DNA of 64,000 nucleotides from Lentisphaerae bacterium ADurb.Bin082 (lineage in GTDB: Bacteria > Verrucomicrobiota > Lentisphaeria > Oligosphaerales > Oligosphaeraceae), in contig MWEG01000123.1 in NCBI GenBank assembly GCA_002070945.1, forward strand, positions 1 to 64,000, given 5' to 3'. Both the position numbers and the translations under genes were made by a program. The stretch's first letter is position 1, and every line of letters starts with the position of its first letter. The notes under the pieces were generated by a model. The model was not told the DNA's origin. It did no database searches and worked only from the letters and a program-made list of their open reading frames with translations. This document shows positions 61,820 to 64,000 of this stretch, one piece after another.

Positions 61820-64000
61820 ATGCAAAGAATGTGTTGTTTTGCCGCCGCCATGATGTTCTTGAGCGCGGCTGCGTTTTCCCAAGTGGAATATCCCGACGGC
61901 GGGTTTGAAAAGCACCCCCGCCACGACGGCCCTGTGCGTACCGGCCAGGGCAGCGGACGCTGCATATTTGAAAAAGCTCCGCGATACGGTTTTTGGCAGA
62001 ACCAGGGCGTTGCCGTGGAGCCGTTTGCGCTTTACCGGGCCAGCATCTACATCCAGGGTCAGCGCACGGCCGGCGGCGGCAATACCATCATGACTTATCA
62101 CGCAACGCCATTCGGCTGGGATTTCGTCCACGGCGTGCAGCTGCCGGAAAAAGCCGAAGACTGGACGCGCCAGGAAGTCGATTTTTATGGCCCGACTGAC
62201 CAGGCGAGAATGGTCCTCATCGAAAACAGCGTCGGACTGACTTGTCAATACTACCTTGACGACTTGAGCATCACGCGCTTGATGACGCCGGCCGAGCACA
62301 TCGCCACCCTGGAGGCTAAGAAGGAACGTTCGGTCAAGGAGAACAGCCTGCTGGCTTATTACTACCACAGCACCGGCAAGACAGAGGCCTGGGAACGTTT
62401 GCTGGCAGATGCCGATGCCGCCACCAAGGTCGCCATGCTGGGCTTGCAGGCGCATCAGGCCACAACGCCGGCTGAGGTTAGCCAGCGGTTGGGGGAATTG
62501 CTGAAGCTCAATCCGTTTGCCAATTATCGCGGCGGAGGCAATTTGGTCAAGGCGCTGTTGGCGCGCTTGCCTGCCTCTGAGCAGGAGCGGGTCTGCCTGG
62601 AAGCTGTCCTGACTACGCGAGGAACTGTGGGCACGGTGAACGCCCTGGCGTTGACGCCGCTGGACCGTGCGGCCAAGACGCTCCAGCAACGGCAGCAGGC
62701 AGTAGAGCAGGGCGAAGCTGTCCTCAAGCAGCTCCAAGCTCTCCCCGGCAATCCAGAGCTGGCCAAGGAAATTAGCCGCCGCAGCGACCATCTGGCTGCC
62801 GCACAGAAAGCCTTGGCAGAATATCGCAGCTCGTTGGGGTCTTGCCGCATCAGCCTGGACAGCCGCCCGCTCAGGCCAGATACGCACGCCATTGTCCTGC
62901 CAGCATCGCCGAGTCCGGCTGAGCAGCATGCTGCCGCCGAGCTGGCTATGCACCTGGAAATGATGATGGGAGTGTCGCTGCCGATAGTCAGCGAGGCCGA
63001 AGTCGGCAGGCGTCTGCCGTTGATCATTGGCCGCGGCGCTCTGCTGGCTAAGCATGGAATAACCGTCGACTACGAGCGTCTGGGCCGCGAAGGCATTCAC
63101 CTGGAGTCGTCGCAGGGGGCGCTCGTCCTGGCCGGCAGCCAGACGAATGGCGTTCTCTACGCCGTCTATACGTTCCTGGAAAAATTTCTTGACTGCCGTT
63201 GGTTTACCCAGGATTGCACGCGCATTCCCCGGCGTAGCAACTATGCCATCAGCAACGTCCGCTATGTGTTTATCCCCGAGCTTGAGCTGCGCGGCAACAC
63301 CTATCCTGGCAGCCGCATGACGGAATTCGCGGTGCGCAACAAGTTCAACGGCGACCAGGTTCGCATTCCGTCGCCAGCCTGGGGCGAGAAAGTGACCTAC
63401 GCCGGCTTTGTCCATACGTTCCAGAGCCTGGTGCCGCCAGCCACGTACGCGGTCGAGCATCCGGAATATTATTCTTTGATTGATGGACAACGCGTCACCG
63501 AGGACAGCCAGCTGTGCCTGACCAACCCGGATGTTCTCCGCATTGCCATTGAGTCGGTTCGCGAACGCCTGCGCCGCCGTCCTGATGTGCGCATTGTCAG
63601 CGTGTCCCAGAATGACAACCAGCGCTATTGCCGGTGCGAAAAATGCATGGCTCTGGCTGAACATGAAGGCGGCCAGATTGGGCCGCTGCTCCATTTTGTC
63701 AACGCCGTCGCCAATGCCATTGCCGATGAATTTCCGGACATCAGCGTTGACACGCTTGCCTATCAGTATACTCGCAAGCCGCCTAAGCACGTGCGGCCAG
63801 CCCCCAACGTCATCATCCGCCTTTGCTCTATTGAATGCTGCTTTTTGCATCCTCTGGAGACTTGTCCGAGAAACGAGTCATTTGCGGAGGACATCAAGGG
63901 CTGGAACGCTATTTGCAAGCGCCTGCACATCTGGGATTACACCGTCAATTACACCAACATCCTGCTGCCATTCCCGAATTTTGAAGTCTTGCAGCCGAAC
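61820..64000 (+). CDS. Secreted DUF4838-domain protein, 3' end outside the window
   Basis: An open frame of 727 codons starts at 61820 and runs to the window end without a stop. It begins with a signal peptide (MQRMCCFAAAMMFLSAAAFS), then a beta-rich region resembling a carbohydrate-binding module (residues ~20-155), a helical linker, and the alpha/beta domain found before DUF4838 (AAAELAMHLEMMMGVSLPIV, LIIGRGALL, GVLYAVYTFLEKFLDCRWF). The DUF4838 core follows, with VSQNDNQRYCRCEKC near 595. It is a second member beside 10154-12499 but differs by the N-terminal module. It lies downstream of the GH78-like gene, suggesting a joint role in glycan use. Confidence 0.85.
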   Translation, partial: MQRMCCFAAAMMFLSAAAFSQVEYPDGGFEKHPRHDGPVRTGQGSGRCIFEKAPRYGFWQNQGVAVEPFALYRASIYIQGQRTAGGGNTIMTYHATPFGWDFVHGVQLPEKAEDWTRQEVDFYGPTDQARMVLIENSVGLTCQYYLDDLSITRLMTPAEHIATLEAKKERSVKENSLLAYYYHSTGKTEAWERLLADADAATKVAMLGLQAHQATTPAEVSQRLGELLKLNPFANYRGGGNLVKALLARLPASEQERVCLEAVLTTRGTVGTVNALALTPLDRAAKTLQQRQQAVEQGEAVLKQLQALPGNPELAKEISRRSDHLAAAQKALAEYRSSLGSCRISLDSRPLRPDTHAIVLPASPSPAEQHAAAELAMHLEMMMGVSLPIVSEAEVGRRLPLIIGRGALLAKHGITVDYERLGREGIHLESSQGALVLAGSQTNGVLYAVYTFLEKFLDCRWFTQDCTRIPRRSNYAISNVRYVFIPELELRGNTYPGSRMTEFAVRNKFNGDQVRIPSPAWGEKVTYAGFVHTFQSLVPPATYAVEHPEYYSLIDGQRVTEDSQLCLTNPDVLRIAIESVRERLRRRPDVRIVSVSQNDNQRYCRCEKCMALAEHEGGQIGPLLHFVNAVANAIADEFPDISVDTLAYQYTRKPPKHVRPAPNVIIRLCSIECCFLHPLETCPRNESFAEDIKGWNAICKRLHIWDYTVNYTNILLPFPNFEVLQPN

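Noticed and set aside
61805-63850. Long - strand open frame (681 codons)
   Set aside because: It is the antisense shadow of the DUF4838 gene on the + strand, which has a signal peptide, recognisable domains and a start at 61820; the - strand product matches nothing known.

Overview
The window looks like a chromosomal segment of an anaerobic Lentisphaerae (Lentisphaerota, PVC group) bacterium. This is inferred from gene content, not from a marker gene. The signs are: five tandem prepilin-like proteins with the near-invariant [20 protein letters not shown] helix and an H-X9-DG motif; several secreted DUF4838, glycoside-hydrolase-like and SGNH proteins; a TM1266-type regulator with HydE, HydG and HydF; and a Re-citrate-synthase-like enzyme typical of strict anaerobes. 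No rRNA, tRNA, transposase, prophage or CRISPR array was seen.

Layout. 1-103: a TCAGCAT heptamer array. 364-10118: a tight + strand operon for a surface glycan, with NeuB-like synthase, YerE/acetolactate-synthase-like ThDP enzyme, a KdsC-type phosphatase fused to a C-methyltransferase, FkbM methyltransferase, two radical SAM proteins, GT2, GtrA and a sugar epimerase. 10154-12499: secreted DUF4838 protein. 12989-18844: hydrogenase H-cluster maturation (regulator, hydE, hydG, a lipoprotein, hydF), with a terminator-like hairpin just ahead of the regulator; the hydrogenase structural genes are not in the window. 18875-22456: MarC and a double-FAD-domain oxidoreductase. 22457-27721: AT-rich upstream arrays of ~160-bp degenerate repeats and five tandem pseudopilin genes, closed by matching hairpins. 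27745-28384: a candidate structured RNA and a small membrane protein. 28709-39481: a - strand run of catabolic and secreted genes (PLP aminotransferase, SIS isomerase, enolase-superfamily enzyme, degenerate LMW phosphatase, epimerase, sugar-active secreted proteins). 39746-45805: a glycosyltransferase, then ispH, rluD, lgt and a Re-citrate-synthase/Cache fusion. 46041-53489: large secreted glycosidase-like protein, EboB-like hydrolase, MoxR ATPase and an O-antigen-ligase-like membrane protein. 53486-61651: LolA-like protein, a large repeat island, secG, Gfo/Idh/MocA oxidoreductase, HEAT-repeat protein, HPr and a GH78-like protein. 61820-64000: a second DUF4838 protein that runs off the window.

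The genes point to an anaerobic saccharolytic cell that makes H2-metabolising metalloenzymes, displays a modified surface glycan, and secretes many carbohydrate-active proteins. The least explained material is non-coding: mosaic islands of 7-bp and 10-bp repeats placed just after gene ends, a 44-nt element shared by two such islands, the ~160-bp repeats ahead of the pseudopilins, and the hydrogenase-regulator leader.
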